The notes: generated by a model from the sequence alone, not told the origin. 64,000 nucleotides of DNA from an uncultured Acidobacteriota bacterium (GCA_937859595.1 CALMAH010000018.1:29419-93418), one strand, 5' to 3'. Positions 28,769 through 37,583 are shown, counted from the first letter of the stretch. Made by a program: numbers and translations.

Positions 28769-29596
28769 GTGAAAGAAAATACCGATCCAGATGTGGTCGC
28801 CGACTTCGGCGAAGAATGGAGCAGATTTGACCAGTCTGCGCTGAATCCAGACGAACTGTATGAGATGTTCAATAATTATTTTGATATCTTCCCCTGGGAC
28901 GCAATAACCACAGACGCAGTCGGTTTTGATCTTGATTGCGGAAGCGGACGCTGGGCTAAAGTGGTTGCTCCCCGAGTTGGCAAATTGCATTTAATCGACC
29001 CGAGCAATGCGATCGATGTAGCGAGGCGAAATCTAGAAGGGAACAGCAATTGTGTTTTTTATCGTGCTGGGATCGGGATGATTCCCCTACCTGAAGAAAG
29101 TTGCGATTTCGGTTACAGCCTTGGAGTCCTGCATCATGTGCCGGACACACCCAAGGGTCTCCGCGAATGCGTAAAGAGGCTGAAGCTCGGATCTCCCTTC
29201 CTTCTTTATCTTTACTGTAGATTTGATAATAAGCCCGGTTGGTTTCGGTTGATCTGGAAGATCACTGATCTCTTTCGGCGTCTGATCAGTCGGTTGCCCA
29301 ATTGGGCGAAATATCCTATCAACGAGATCATTGCAGTAACAGTATATCTACCATTGGCTCGTTCCGCATGGATCATTGAGAAGGTCGGCTTTTACGTTTC
29401 AAACCTTCCTCTTTCCCAATATAGAGCACCTAGCTACTACACTATGCGGACCGATGCTTTGGATCGATTTGGGACTAGGCTTGAAAAACGTTTTACGAAG
29501 CAAGAGATCGAAGAAATGATGCTCAATGCGGGGCTCGAGAAAATAAAGTTCAGTACCAGGTCGTTTTGGACTGCTGTAGGCTTTCGAAAATCTTGA
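28769..29596 (+). CDS. Class I SAM-dependent methyltransferase
   Basis: A 275-residue methyltransferase. The N-terminus has FGEEWSRFDQ, a pattern seen in glycan-locus methyltransferases. Motif I reads VGFDLDCGSGRWA, followed by LHLIDPSNAIDVA and FGYSLGVLHHVPD, typical of Methyltransf_11. The C-terminal 120 residues contain a hydrophobic segment near WFRLIWKITDLFRRLI. The GTG at 28769, two bases after the asnB stop, is the preferred start; TTG at 28742 is the longer option. It is followed by 347 bp without a gene. Confidence 0.8.
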   Translation: MKENTDPDVVADFGEEWSRFDQSALNPDELYEMFNNYFDIFPWDAITTDAVGFDLDCGSGRWAKVVAPRVGKLHLIDPSNAIDVARRNLEGNSNCVFYRAGIGMIPLPEESCDFGYSLGVLHHVPDTPKGLRECVKRLKLGSPFLLYLYCRFDNKPGWFRLIWKITDLFRRLISRLPNWAKYPINEIIAVTVYLPLARSAWIIEKVGFYVSNLPLSQYRAPSYYTMRTDALDRFGTRLEKRFTKQEIEEMMLNAGLEKIKFSTRSFWTAVGFRKS

Positions 29597-29943
29597 TCTC
29601 GATAGTAGGAGCAACCAACAGTCGAATATTATCCTAATTCAGAACTTGGTTTTCTGACCCGAGACCCGTTCACATAATATCAGCTTTGACGGATATTTTT
29701 TATAATTTTCCATGTGCAATTCGCCAAAGTTCTCGGCGGGTCTACACGACATCATACTTAACGAAACATCGTCCTGTACAGCTGTTGGCTTCAAGACATA
29801 GTTTGCTAAAATGATACTTTACTCTTGGCAACTGAAAACGGCACCCCTGTCCGATTGTGTTGGTCTTTGCTGAGTTGTTCCACTTGGAAATTGTGGCCGC
29901 CTCGATTAGTTCGGCTGCCATCCAAGGTTACTAGAAAGAAGAA
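29597..29943. other. AT-rich noncoding gap inside the polysaccharide locus
   Basis: 347 bp between two plus-strand genes with no ORF, RNA signature or repeat that I can support. TTGACG at 29686-29691 and TATAAT nearby (29701-29706) are spaced too closely (9 bases) to be one promoter. The gap may hold a promoter for the deacetylase gene. Confidence 0.5.
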
Positions 29944-30780
29944 ATGGCGAGCGTCCAGATCACAAATGCATTAACAATAGATTTTGAGGACTGGTATCAG
30001 GGCCTGGAGATCCCGTACAACGAATGGGGCAAATTCGAGGATCGTATAGAACGTGCCGGCGATCGTTTGCTCGCGATCTTAGATGATAACGACACAAAGG
30101 CAACATTCTTCATACTCGGCTACGTTGCGGAGAAACATCCCGCGATCGTTAATCGAATACTCGAAGCAGGTCACGAGATCGGAACTCATGGGTTTTCACA
30201 TACGTTGATCTACAAGCAGGACCCTTCGCTGTTTCAACAAGAATTGACGCGTGCGGTCCGGTTTCTCGAGGATCTGACAGGAAGGAAAGTGCTTGGCCAC
30301 CGAGCTCCCTTCTTTTCGATTACGAAAGATTCCCTTTGGGCTCTGGACATCTTGGGTGAGTTGGGGATTAAGTACGATTCGAGTATTTTCCCGATATTGA
30401 ATTACCGCTATGGTATTGCCGACGCTCCTCGGTTTCCATACACGATAAAGCGGGGCAAATACGAATTTGTCGAGTTCCCGATCTCGACGCTAAAGCTGGC
30501 CGGACTAACATTACCGATATCGGGCGGAGCGTATTTTCGGATTTATCCGTACCAATTGACGAAACAAGCGATCAAATCCGTAAATCGCCAGGGCCAGCCT
30601 GTGACGTTTTACCTCCACCCGTGGGAGATCGACCCTGATCATCCGCGGATTGATGTACCGAGGCGGATCGCATTGACGCATTATTTCAATCTAGGCGCGA
30701 CCGAAAGGCGATTAAGAAGACTACTACGTGATTTTGAAATGGCTCCGATGAAAACGGTTCTTAGCATTGATGAAGTCTGA
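29944..30780 (+). CDS. XrtA-system-type polysaccharide deacetylase (NodB domain with DUF3473)
   Basis: A 278-residue carbohydrate esterase family 4 protein. ALTIDFEDWYQ gives the catalytic Asp13 and the DFEDW opening specific to the exosortase-A-linked branch. His82 and His86 in HEIGTHGFSH bind the metal, and GHRAPFFSI follows. The C-terminal part FYLHPWEIDPDHPR and then HYFNLGATERRLRRLLRDF is the DUF3473 tail. These enzymes remove acetyl groups from a nascent exopolysaccharide. No signal peptide is visible, which is normal for this branch. No exosortase or PEP-CTERM protein occurs in the window. Confidence 0.9.
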   Translation: MASVQITNALTIDFEDWYQGLEIPYNEWGKFEDRIERAGDRLLAILDDNDTKATFFILGYVAEKHPAIVNRILEAGHEIGTHGFSHTLIYKQDPSLFQQELTRAVRFLEDLTGRKVLGHRAPFFSITKDSLWALDILGELGIKYDSSIFPILNYRYGIADAPRFPYTIKRGKYEFVEFPISTLKLAGLTLPISGGAYFRIYPYQLTKQAIKSVNRQGQPVTFYLHPWEIDPDHPRIDVPRRIALTHYFNLGATERRLRRLLRDFEMAPMKTVLSIDEV

Positions 30781-30898
30781 CCGATACTCGAGTCAGAAAA
30801 GCGAATTCCGTTTGACTCGCAAGTGTTAGTTCTGACTTGTTGCAGAATAAGCTGAAAGCGAAAACTAAGAAGGTGATGAGCAGGCCGCACATTTATTT

Positions 30899-31570
30899 AT
30901 GACAAACAACTCGACACAGACAGTAGGCGAAAAGGTTCGCGCGCATTTTCACGAGGATGCGGAGCGTTTTGATGCGATCTATGACGAGAAGAAAAGCTTC
31001 TTTTCCAGATTCATCGACAATTATTGGCGCGGCATAGTTCAGCGGCGGCTCGAGTTGAATGTCGAACACCTAATGCCGCTCGCTGGAAAAAAGGTGCTTG
31101 ACGTAGGCTGTGGTTCGGGGCGATTTTGCATCGCATTTGCACAAAACGGAGCCGAACGTGTCGTTGGGATCGATTTCGCCCGAGCGATGGTCGAGCTTGC
31201 CGAAAAGTTGGCGAAAGAGGCTGGTATTGATGACAGATGCGAATTTATCGTCGGCAGTTTTCCCGAGGCCCTTGATGAATCCGACCGTCCGTTTGATGCT
31301 TGCACGGCAAATGGTTTTTTTGATTACATCGAGCATCCGGTGCCAATCATTACGGCGATGCGTGAATTGACAAAAGGCCAATTAATAATGAGCTTTCCCA
31401 AGGCCCGTGAGTGGCGCGTGCCTGTAAGGCGATTCAGATTTTGGCTAAAGGGGACGCCACTCTTTCTTTACCGCGAAGTCCAAGTGCGTGGAATTCTGAA
31501 GGAATCCGGTGTGACGGATTACAATTTGATCCATCTTGACCGCGATTATCTTGTCGTTGCAGATGTTTGA
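30899..31570 (+). CDS. Class I SAM-dependent methyltransferase (UbiG/Methyltransf_25-like)
   Basis: A 223-residue methyltransferase. RAHFHEDAERFDAIYD and FSRFIDNYWR precede motif I KKVLDVGCGSGRF, then RVVGIDFARAMVELAEK and FDACTANGFFDYIEHP, the standard order. The substrate is probably a lipid-linked sugar intermediate, from context only. It begins with ATG at 30899, 118 bp after the deacetylase gene, with no clear Shine-Dalgarno. It is followed 38 bp later by a GT4. Confidence 0.86.
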   Translation: MTNNSTQTVGEKVRAHFHEDAERFDAIYDEKKSFFSRFIDNYWRGIVQRRLELNVEHLMPLAGKKVLDVGCGSGRFCIAFAQNGAERVVGIDFARAMVELAEKLAKEAGIDDRCEFIVGSFPEALDESDRPFDACTANGFFDYIEHPVPIITAMRELTKGQLIMSFPKAREWRVPVRRFRFWLKGTPLFLYREVQVRGILKESGVTDYNLIHLDRDYLVVADV

Positions 31571-31608
31571 CTATATAGATTCCTTTGTCCTCTCGACAAA
31601 TTCTACCC

Positions 31609-32859
31609 ATGGCGCCCCAGCAAGTCGATACGACTAGATCAAATGACGATCCGATACGTGTGTTACATATAATCACGCGGATGATTGTCGGCGGTGCACA
31701 GGAGAACACCCTACTTTCAGTTGTTGGGCTTGACGCAATGCCGGAGTATGAAGTGACGCTGGTCAGCGGCATCGACAAAGGCCGTGAAGGCGAAATGCTG
31801 ACCCAAGCTCGCGATCAAGCTCACTTGATAGTGCTGCCGGAAATGGTTCGCAGCATAAACCCGATTACCGACTTGTTAGCATTGTGGAAGCTATATAAGT
31901 TGATAAAGCTGGGACGTTATCATATCGTCCACACGCACTCTTCAAAGGCCGGCGTACTTGGCCGGGTTGCGTCTTGGCTTGCCGGAACTCCGATCATAGT
32001 GCATACGCTGCACAGCTTAGTCTTTCACGATTATCAGCCGTGGCTCGTTAACCGGGCATGGTGGCTTGCTAAGAAGTTATGCGCTTATTTAACTGACTAC
32101 TTTATAAGTGTTTCCGACATAATATCGCAAAAGGCGATTGCTGCAGGGATTGCCGAGCCGGAACGGTTTCGCACCATCTACAGCGGCATGGAGCTTGACT
32201 GGTTCTTGAACACGGAGTATGACGCAAACGCCATTAAACGCGAGTTCGGTATCCCTCCGGCCTCGCCTGTTGTCGGCAAGATCGCAAGGCTCTTCCCTCT
32301 GAAAGGCCACGACCAATTGATGGACGCCGCGCCCGAAATCGTTAAGCGCATTCCGAACGTCAGGTTCTTTTTGATTGGTGATGGCCTGTTGCTCGAACAT
32401 CTTCAGGAGCGAGCACAAAGCTGCGGCATTCTAGAGAATTTCATTTTTGCGGGCTTGATCGATCGGAACCGTATTCCCGAGATGCTCTCCGCGATGGACG
32501 TTGTCGTTCATACAAGTTTGCGCGAAGGCCTCGCACGGGTTCTTCCGCAGGCACTGGCAATGGGCAAGCCTTGTGTTTCGTTTGACATAGACGGCGCGCC
32601 CGAGGTGGTCATTGAAGGCCATACGGGTTACCTTGTAAAGGCCTTCGATTTCGGCGGTCTCGCAGATCGCGTGGTCAAGCTTCTGGAAGATCCCGATCTA
32701 AGGAAACAGTTTGGCGAGAATGGCCGGAGACACGTTGATCCCGATTTCCGCGCCGAAAAAATGGTTGCGGATATTTCCGACGTCTATAGTATGTTGTTGT
32801 GTAGATACCATGAACGCATTAAAGCTTTTGACGCAAAGAGCTCTAACGTAAGAATCTGA
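31609..32859 (+). CDS. Glycosyltransferase family 4
   Basis: A 416-residue GT-B enzyme. The acceptor domain has RVLHIITRMIVGGAQENTLL and HIVHTHSSKAGVLGRVASW, well-known GT4 signatures. The donor domain contains VGKIARLFPLKGHDQLM, then SLREGLARVLPQALAMGKP and DIDGAPEVV, with Glu residues in the E-x7-E region. The ATG at 31609 is chosen over a TTG at 31585. It is the last intact gene before the C-terminal GT4 stub, so it closes the inferred cassette. Confidence 0.9.
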   Translation: MAPQQVDTTRSNDDPIRVLHIITRMIVGGAQENTLLSVVGLDAMPEYEVTLVSGIDKGREGEMLTQARDQAHLIVLPEMVRSINPITDLLALWKLYKLIKLGRYHIVHTHSSKAGVLGRVASWLAGTPIIVHTLHSLVFHDYQPWLVNRAWWLAKKLCAYLTDYFISVSDIISQKAIAAGIAEPERFRTIYSGMELDWFLNTEYDANAIKREFGIPPASPVVGKIARLFPLKGHDQLMDAAPEIVKRIPNVRFFLIGDGLLLEHLQERAQSCGILENFIFAGLIDRNRIPEMLSAMDVVVHTSLREGLARVLPQALAMGKPCVSFDIDGAPEVVIEGHTGYLVKAFDFGGLADRVVKLLEDPDLRKQFGENGRRHVDPDFRAEKMVADISDVYSMLLCRYHERIKAFDAKSSNVRI

Positions 32860-32944
32860 ATTATTTGATCAGATACAGCCAAACGTAGCATAAACGGTTG
32901 TCTCTGATTATCTCTCGGGCTCTTTCAACGGCCTGGCATGATAG

Positions 32945-33076
32945 GCAAAAAATGAAAGATTACGGCATCGTTTTGCCGAAGCTGGCCACGAGTTCGTCTT
33001 ACGCAATTATTCGATCGCCAGACTGGTTCGTGACATAAAAGAGCTATACGAGGAGATCCACGTAGCCCCCGGCTAG
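32945..33076 (+). pseudogene. GT4 glycosyltransferase, C-terminal remnant
   Basis: A 43-codon open frame, bounded upstream by an in-frame TAG at 32942-32944 and with no start codon, ending at TAG 33074-33076. It reads ERLRHRFAEAGHEFVLRNYS and then IARLVRDIKELYEEI, which is the typical last two helices of GT4 enzymes (compare the end of the intact GT4 at 31609: DLRKQFGENGRRHV). Its stop overlaps the GTG start of the next gene (TAGTG), so it was once translationally coupled to it. It is interpreted as the right end of a broken gene. Confidence 0.65.
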
Positions 33077-34896
33077 TGACGGCATTTCTCAGGATGCGGC
33101 AACTTTTGCAAAATCCGTTTTTTGTCGGCGGCCTAAGCCTGCTTATCTCGGCAGGGCTGACGTTCGGCGTACGAGCGTTTGCACGCCGGACTGGGCAAGT
33201 TGCCAAGCCGAAGTCCGATCGCTGGCACAAAAAACCTACCGCGATGCTCGGTGGCATCGGTATCTTTCTGACCGTTGTCGCCCTTTTCCTTCTGGTGTCA
33301 CCGAAGGACCAGGATTCGCTGATAATTCTTGGCGGTAGCGCCTTTCTTTTCCTCGTCGGGCTGATCGACGATCTCCTGAACATCAAGCCATATCAGAAGC
33401 TGATCGGACAGCTGATCGGTGCGACCATTGTGGTCGGGTTTGGCCTTCGCCTTCCTCTCACCGGAATGGATCTGGTCGATACCTGGATCACGGTATTCTG
33501 GCTCGTAGCGATAACCAACGCCATCAATCTGCTCGACAACATGGATGGGCTCGCCGCCGGCATCGCGGCCATTGCCTCGATATCGCTTGCGGTCGGTTTC
33601 TGGAACTTTGGCCAGATCAATGATGCGGTGCTGATCTCTATCTTTATAGGGGCTCTTCTCGGATTCCTTATCTTCAATTTCAATCCGGCATCGATCTTTA
33701 TGGGTGATTCCGGTTCGATGTTCGTCGGGTTCTTCCTTGCCAGCTCCGTCCTGCTTAGCGAGACCGGCGGACGCTCCCGCGGTGTCTTCACCATTCTTGC
33801 CGTACCTGTTCTGATCCTTTTTGTTCCCATTTTTGACACTACTTTTGTCACCATCATTCGCAAACTTTGGGGTCGAAAGGCTTCGCAGGGCGGCAGAGAC
33901 CACACATCTCATCGCCTGGTTGCATTGGGCATGAGCGAGCGCTCCGCTGTTCTGATGATCTATGGCTTTGCGATCGCCGCGGGCATTCTTGCCGTAATGG
34001 TTGCCCATCTGCAGGTCACTCAGAGCCTTGCTCTTATCGCGTTGTTCACCGTTATCCTGACCATCGTCGGCGTCTATCTCTCAAAGGTCAAGGTCTATCA
34101 CGAGTATCAGGAAGATCTGGCCGCCAGCGATAATGCGGCGTTTGCCTTTTTGGTTGACATTTCCTACAAACGGCGAGTCTTTGAGGTGTTGCTCGATGCT
34201 GTTCTGATCACGCTGGCATACTATGCCTCTTATGTGATCATTTTTGGTTCCTTTGAGGCGGGTGGCGAATGGGAGATTTTTCGAAAGTCGCTCCCGCTTT
34301 TGATACCTCTCAAGCTTTTCGCATTCCTTGTGGTCGGTGTTTACCGCGGGCTCTGGCGATACACGGGCATTTCCGACATAATCACATTTATCAAGGGCGT
34401 GGCCTTCGGCTCGGTCCTTAGCGTGCTTGCTATATTGCTTTTGTGGCGGTTCGATGGGTTTTCGCGGACCGTTTTCGTCCTTGACGCCTTGCTTTTGCTG
34501 TTGGCCGTATTCGGCAGCCGAATGACCTTTCGGATGATCCGCGAGTTCCTTCCCGGCCCTCATCATCACGATGGCCGTCGGGTACTTATCTATGGCGCGG
34601 GTGACGGTGGCGAGATGGTCTTGCGAGAGCTCAGGAACAACTCGAGTCTTGGTTACCGCCCAGTCGGGTTTGTTGACGATGATCCGCTAAAACGGGACAA
34701 GATCATAAGCGGACTAAAGGTCCACGACGGCAACGGTTCGCTGCGAGATCTGTGCGAACAACTCGAAGTCGATGAGATCCTGATCTCTTTCCGAGGGTCT
34801 GAGGAGGAAAAGCTTGAACAACTGCGGAAGATCTGCCGTGAAATGAACATCGCATTGAAACGCGCCGAGTTGCGGATCGACACCGTCGAGGTCTGA
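33076..34896 (+). CDS. WecA/MraY-like undecaprenyl-phosphate sugar-phosphate transferase fused to a CapD-type N-terminal module
   Basis: A 606-residue fusion. Residues about 1-340 are a polyprenol-phosphate sugar-1-phosphate transferase with GLIDDLLNIK, NAINLLDNMDGLAAG, FMGDSGSMFVGF and RDHTSHRLV, all landmarks of WecA-type enzymes that start glycan assembly. A second membrane part (about 365-480) leads into a Rossmann module with VLIYGAGDGGEMVL near 500, as in the N-terminal half of CapD/WbpM-type proteins, but without the dehydratase domain. The start GTG 33076 overlaps the GT4 remnant's stop; ATG 33094 is possible. Confidence 0.88.
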   Translation: MTAFLRMRQLLQNPFFVGGLSLLISAGLTFGVRAFARRTGQVAKPKSDRWHKKPTAMLGGIGIFLTVVALFLLVSPKDQDSLIILGGSAFLFLVGLIDDLLNIKPYQKLIGQLIGATIVVGFGLRLPLTGMDLVDTWITVFWLVAITNAINLLDNMDGLAAGIAAIASISLAVGFWNFGQINDAVLISIFIGALLGFLIFNFNPASIFMGDSGSMFVGFFLASSVLLSETGGRSRGVFTILAVPVLILFVPIFDTTFVTIIRKLWGRKASQGGRDHTSHRLVALGMSERSAVLMIYGFAIAAGILAVMVAHLQVTQSLALIALFTVILTIVGVYLSKVKVYHEYQEDLAASDNAAFAFLVDISYKRRVFEVLLDAVLITLAYYASYVIIFGSFEAGGEWEIFRKSLPLLIPLKLFAFLVVGVYRGLWRYTGISDIITFIKGVAFGSVLSVLAILLLWRFDGFSRTVFVLDALLLLLAVFGSRMTFRMIREFLPGPHHHDGRRVLIYGAGDGGEMVLRELRNNSSLGYRPVGFVDDDPLKRDKIISGLKVHDGNGSLRDLCEQLEVDEILISFRGSEEEKLEQLRKICREMNIALKRAELRIDTVEV

Positions 34897-34922
34897 TCCG
34901 TGTTCCGCGTACCCTTTTATCT

Positions 34923-36188
34923 GTGCCTATCATTCACATTCCCGTTGACAACCTTGCAAGGCGATCGATAGTGATCGTCTTTGCCTTGCTTTTTCTAATG
35001 TCAGCCCTTGTTTTCATGCGATGGGGGTTCGGAAATGCACTTGCGGTGCAGGCAGAGCTTCCTGAACAGGCAGAAACCGGGATAAGGTGGTCGCCTGCCG
35101 ACCCAGAGGCTCATTTTGCGGCTGCCGTGCTGCGGGAACGTTCGTTCTTCCCGGAGGACACTTTTCTGGCGCTCGAGCACCTCGAACGTGCCGTATCTCT
35201 CGCACCCAACAACTACCTGATCTGGCTTGAACTCGGCAGCGCTCGCGACCGGGCCGGAGAGCCCGCGTCGGCTGAAGCCGCCTACCGACGAGCCCTCCTT
35301 TTGGCTCCCGCATATGCGAAGATCCAGTGGGCTCTCGGCAACAATCTGCTTCGCCAGGGCCGCACAGATGAGGCATTCCGTCTGATCGGTTCCGCGGCAG
35401 CCGGAGACGAGACATACCTTCGTCCGGCAGTTGCCGTTGCTTGGAACGTCTTTGGCGGTGACGTCTCTACGATAAGGGAGCTCCTCGGCAAAAATGCGGA
35501 GGTTCGCATCCAACTCATTCTTCAACTTGCCAATGCAGAAAGGCTGGATGAGGCTGTTGATCTTTGGAAACAGGCTGGCTTTCAAGAGAGTTCTGAAGAG
35601 GTCCGTAAAGCTGGGCAGCAGCTTCTCGCTGCTCTGATCGGTAGCGGGAGGTTTCGCGACGCCCTTTACGTTCGCAATTCGCTCGATGCCCGGACAGTTG
35701 CCGTTATCGGCAAAGTATTGAACGGCGGTTTTGAGGAGAATATTGAACCGGAAAGTACAGATGTCTTTGGCTGGCGTTTGGCTCCCGGATCGGCACCGCA
35801 AGTGATACGGACGGACGGCGACAGGTCGGGCGGCACCTACAGCCTGGCGTTCGTATTTGGCAGCGGTTCGAGCGACTTCAGGACACTTGTGCAAACTGTT
35901 GCGGTTGAACCGGGCATTGAGTACATGTTTTCGGTTCGGTATCGCGCTGAGATCGAGACACAGGCCGAATTAAAGTGGACGGTAACGGCCGTAAAGGACA
36001 GCAAGCTGCTTGCATCCACAGACGTATTTTTATCAGGCGGCGAGTGGAGGACCGCCGAGGCAAAAGTTGCCATACCCGGCGATGTTGACGGCGTCGAGAT
36101 CGCGTTCACCCGGGCCGGATGCGCCGGAGTGTCATGCGCGGTTCGGGGGATCCTTTGGATGGACGATGTTGTCCTTTATACCCCTTAA
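34923..36188 (+). CDS. TPR protein with N-terminal membrane anchor and C-terminal beta domain
   Basis: A 421-residue protein. One hydrophobic helix (about 14-33) anchors it. Residues about 55-260 contain TPR-like helical pairs, for example YLIWLELGSARDRAGEPASA and KIQWALGNNLLRQGRTDEA. The last 150 residues look like a carbohydrate-binding or jelly-roll beta domain (GGFEENIEPE, YSLAFVFGSGSSDF, WMDDVVLY). It probably faces the periplasm and could help glycan assembly, like TPR proteins beside O-antigen ligases. It starts at GTG 34923 and is followed by the ligase gene after 21 bp. Confidence 0.8.
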   Translation: MPIIHIPVDNLARRSIVIVFALLFLMSALVFMRWGFGNALAVQAELPEQAETGIRWSPADPEAHFAAAVLRERSFFPEDTFLALEHLERAVSLAPNNYLIWLELGSARDRAGEPASAEAAYRRALLLAPAYAKIQWALGNNLLRQGRTDEAFRLIGSAAAGDETYLRPAVAVAWNVFGGDVSTIRELLGKNAEVRIQLILQLANAERLDEAVDLWKQAGFQESSEEVRKAGQQLLAALIGSGRFRDALYVRNSLDARTVAVIGKVLNGGFEENIEPESTDVFGWRLAPGSAPQVIRTDGDRSGGTYSLAFVFGSGSSDFRTLVQTVAVEPGIEYMFSVRYRAEIETQAELKWTVTAVKDSKLLASTDVFLSGGEWRTAEAKVAIPGDVDGVEIAFTRAGCAGVSCAVRGILWMDDVVLYTP

Positions 36189-36209
36189 GAACATGGATAG
36201 GACTCGTTA

Positions 36210-37583
36210 ATGACAGCCGAGAACAAAAACCATCTCCCGAGATCGGATGACGGCCTGATCGGTTTTTCGATCGTGGTCCTTTTGCTCGCGGTCCCGATCG
36301 CCGGCACGATCGTGTTCGGTGCGGTCGACCCGCCGACCCAGGGCATCCTGGCTCTTGTCATTGCGCTGATCGCGGTCTTGTGGGCTGTGGTCTCGGTCCG
36401 TAACGGCGAGCTCCGTATTTCCGGTTCGCCGATCCAGCTTCCGCTCATTGGTCTGATAGCCATTGGCTGTATTCAACTGCTTCCGCTCGGCGATCCGGGT
36501 CTGGAGGCCGGCCTTATCTCAATGGCCCCGGCATCGGCATTGAGTATCGAACCATATGCCACCCGGCTGTTCGTGTTCCGAATGGTATTTTACGTGGTTT
36601 TTCTCGGCGCCGCCCTCGTGTTCCTCAATTCCCCAAAGCGCATCCGCGGTCTTCTCGGGGCCCTTGTCGCATTTGGAGCGGTCATGGCGGTCTTTGGCAC
36701 TCTCCAGCGGCTTGCTGAGCCCGGCGCGATCTATGGTCTGCGCCCTACGCCCCATGCAATACCTTTTGCGTCATTCGTCAACCAGCATCATTTTGCTTCA
36801 TTGATGGTGATGCTCTCGGCTCCGATACTTGCGTTGATCCTCATTGGCAAGGTCGGCCGAGACAAGATCCCTTTGCTTGTTATCGGGCTTGTCCTGATGC
36901 TGCTTGCGATCCTGTTTACGGGATCGCGGGGCGCAATGGTCGCCTATGTCGGAATGTCAGCATTCGTGGTTCTCGCATCTTTCACGCTGCGGCAAACGGC
37001 TGATGGAGAAAGGGAAGTTGTTCGAACAAATAAGCTAACGGCCCTGTCCGGAGCGACCGCGTTCGCGGCGATCGTCTTCGGCTTGGCCGTTTTTCTTGGT
37101 GCCGGCGACGGACTGTTCAGGGGGATCGCCGGCCCCGCAGAACATGTGGACATTACAAGCGGACGGCTGCATTTTTGGAAGACCGGTCTGCGGATCTTCG
37201 CCGATAATCCGGTGCTAGGCACCGGTCTGGACACATTCTCCTCGGCATACCCTAAATACGACACGCAAAGCGGATATTTTCGTTTGGAGCACGCACACAA
37301 CGATTATCTTCAAACAATGACCGACTCCGGGCTGCTCGGGCTTGCCTGTGTGATCGCGTTTATCGTGCTGATCTTTCGCTTAACTTTTCGCTCCGTCCGC
37401 GGATCAAAAGATGTCGTTCAGTTGTCGCTGGCGGTCGGTGCTCTCGCCGGGGTGTTCGGATGTCTAATTCATAGCTTCTTTGATTTTCCGCTTAGGACGC
37501 CGTCCAACGGTTTCGTATTCCTGCTGCTTGTCGCCGTTGCCGTAAATGCGGTGTCCGTCGCGGCTAACGGACGCGAACTATGA
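36210..37583 (+). CDS. O-antigen ligase/polymerase family membrane protein (WaaL/Wzy type)
   Basis: A 457-residue protein with about 11-12 helices. The large periplasmic loop carries GRLHFWKTGLRIFADNPVLG, GTGLDTFSSAYPKYD and HAHNDYLQTMTDSGLLGL, the signature region of the Wzy_C/O-antigen ligase family. It either polymerises repeat units or transfers the finished glycan to its carrier; sequence alone does not separate these. It is the last gene of the locus and overlaps the convergent TPR gene by 20 bp at its 3' end. Confidence 0.9.
   Translation: MTAENKNHLPRSDDGLIGFSIVVLLLAVPIAGTIVFGAVDPPTQGILALVIALIAVLWAVVSVRNGELRISGSPIQLPLIGLIAIGCIQLLPLGDPGLEAGLISMAPASALSIEPYATRLFVFRMVFYVVFLGAALVFLNSPKRIRGLLGALVAFGAVMAVFGTLQRLAEPGAIYGLRPTPHAIPFASFVNQHHFASLMVMLSAPILALILIGKVGRDKIPLLVIGLVLMLLAILFTGSRGAMVAYVGMSAFVVLASFTLRQTADGEREVVRTNKLTALSGATAFAAIVFGLAVFLGAGDGLFRGIAGPAEHVDITSGRLHFWKTGLRIFADNPVLGTGLDTFSSAYPKYDTQSGYFRLEHAHNDYLQTMTDSGLLGLACVIAFIVLIFRLTFRSVRGSKDVVQLSLAVGALAGVFGCLIHSFFDFPLRTPSNGFVFLLLVAVAVNAVSVAANGREL

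Larger units (their letters stand above)
23082..32944 (+). other. Inferred inserted or replaced sugar-modification cassette (eight genes)
   Basis: This block lies between an N-terminal and a C-terminal GT4 gene stub. Its eight genes are GT4, epimerase, GT-C-like membrane protein, amidotransferase, methyltransferase, deacetylase, methyltransferase and GT4. They are spaced by gaps (2 to 347 bp) and locally AT-rich leaders, unlike the 0-4 bp junctions of genes just to the left. No transposase, integrase or obvious flanking direct repeat is visible, so homologous exchange between polysaccharide loci is more likely than transposition. The boundaries are approximate. Confidence 0.5.

Noticed and set aside
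23082..32944. Transposon or integrative element as the cause of the cassette
   Set aside because: No transposase, integrase, tRNA target, terminal inverted repeat or clear target duplication was seen; recombination is the more modest explanation.
35001..35894. A 297-codon minus-strand ORF
   Set aside because: Antisense to the TPR gene of the polysaccharide locus; no domain signal.
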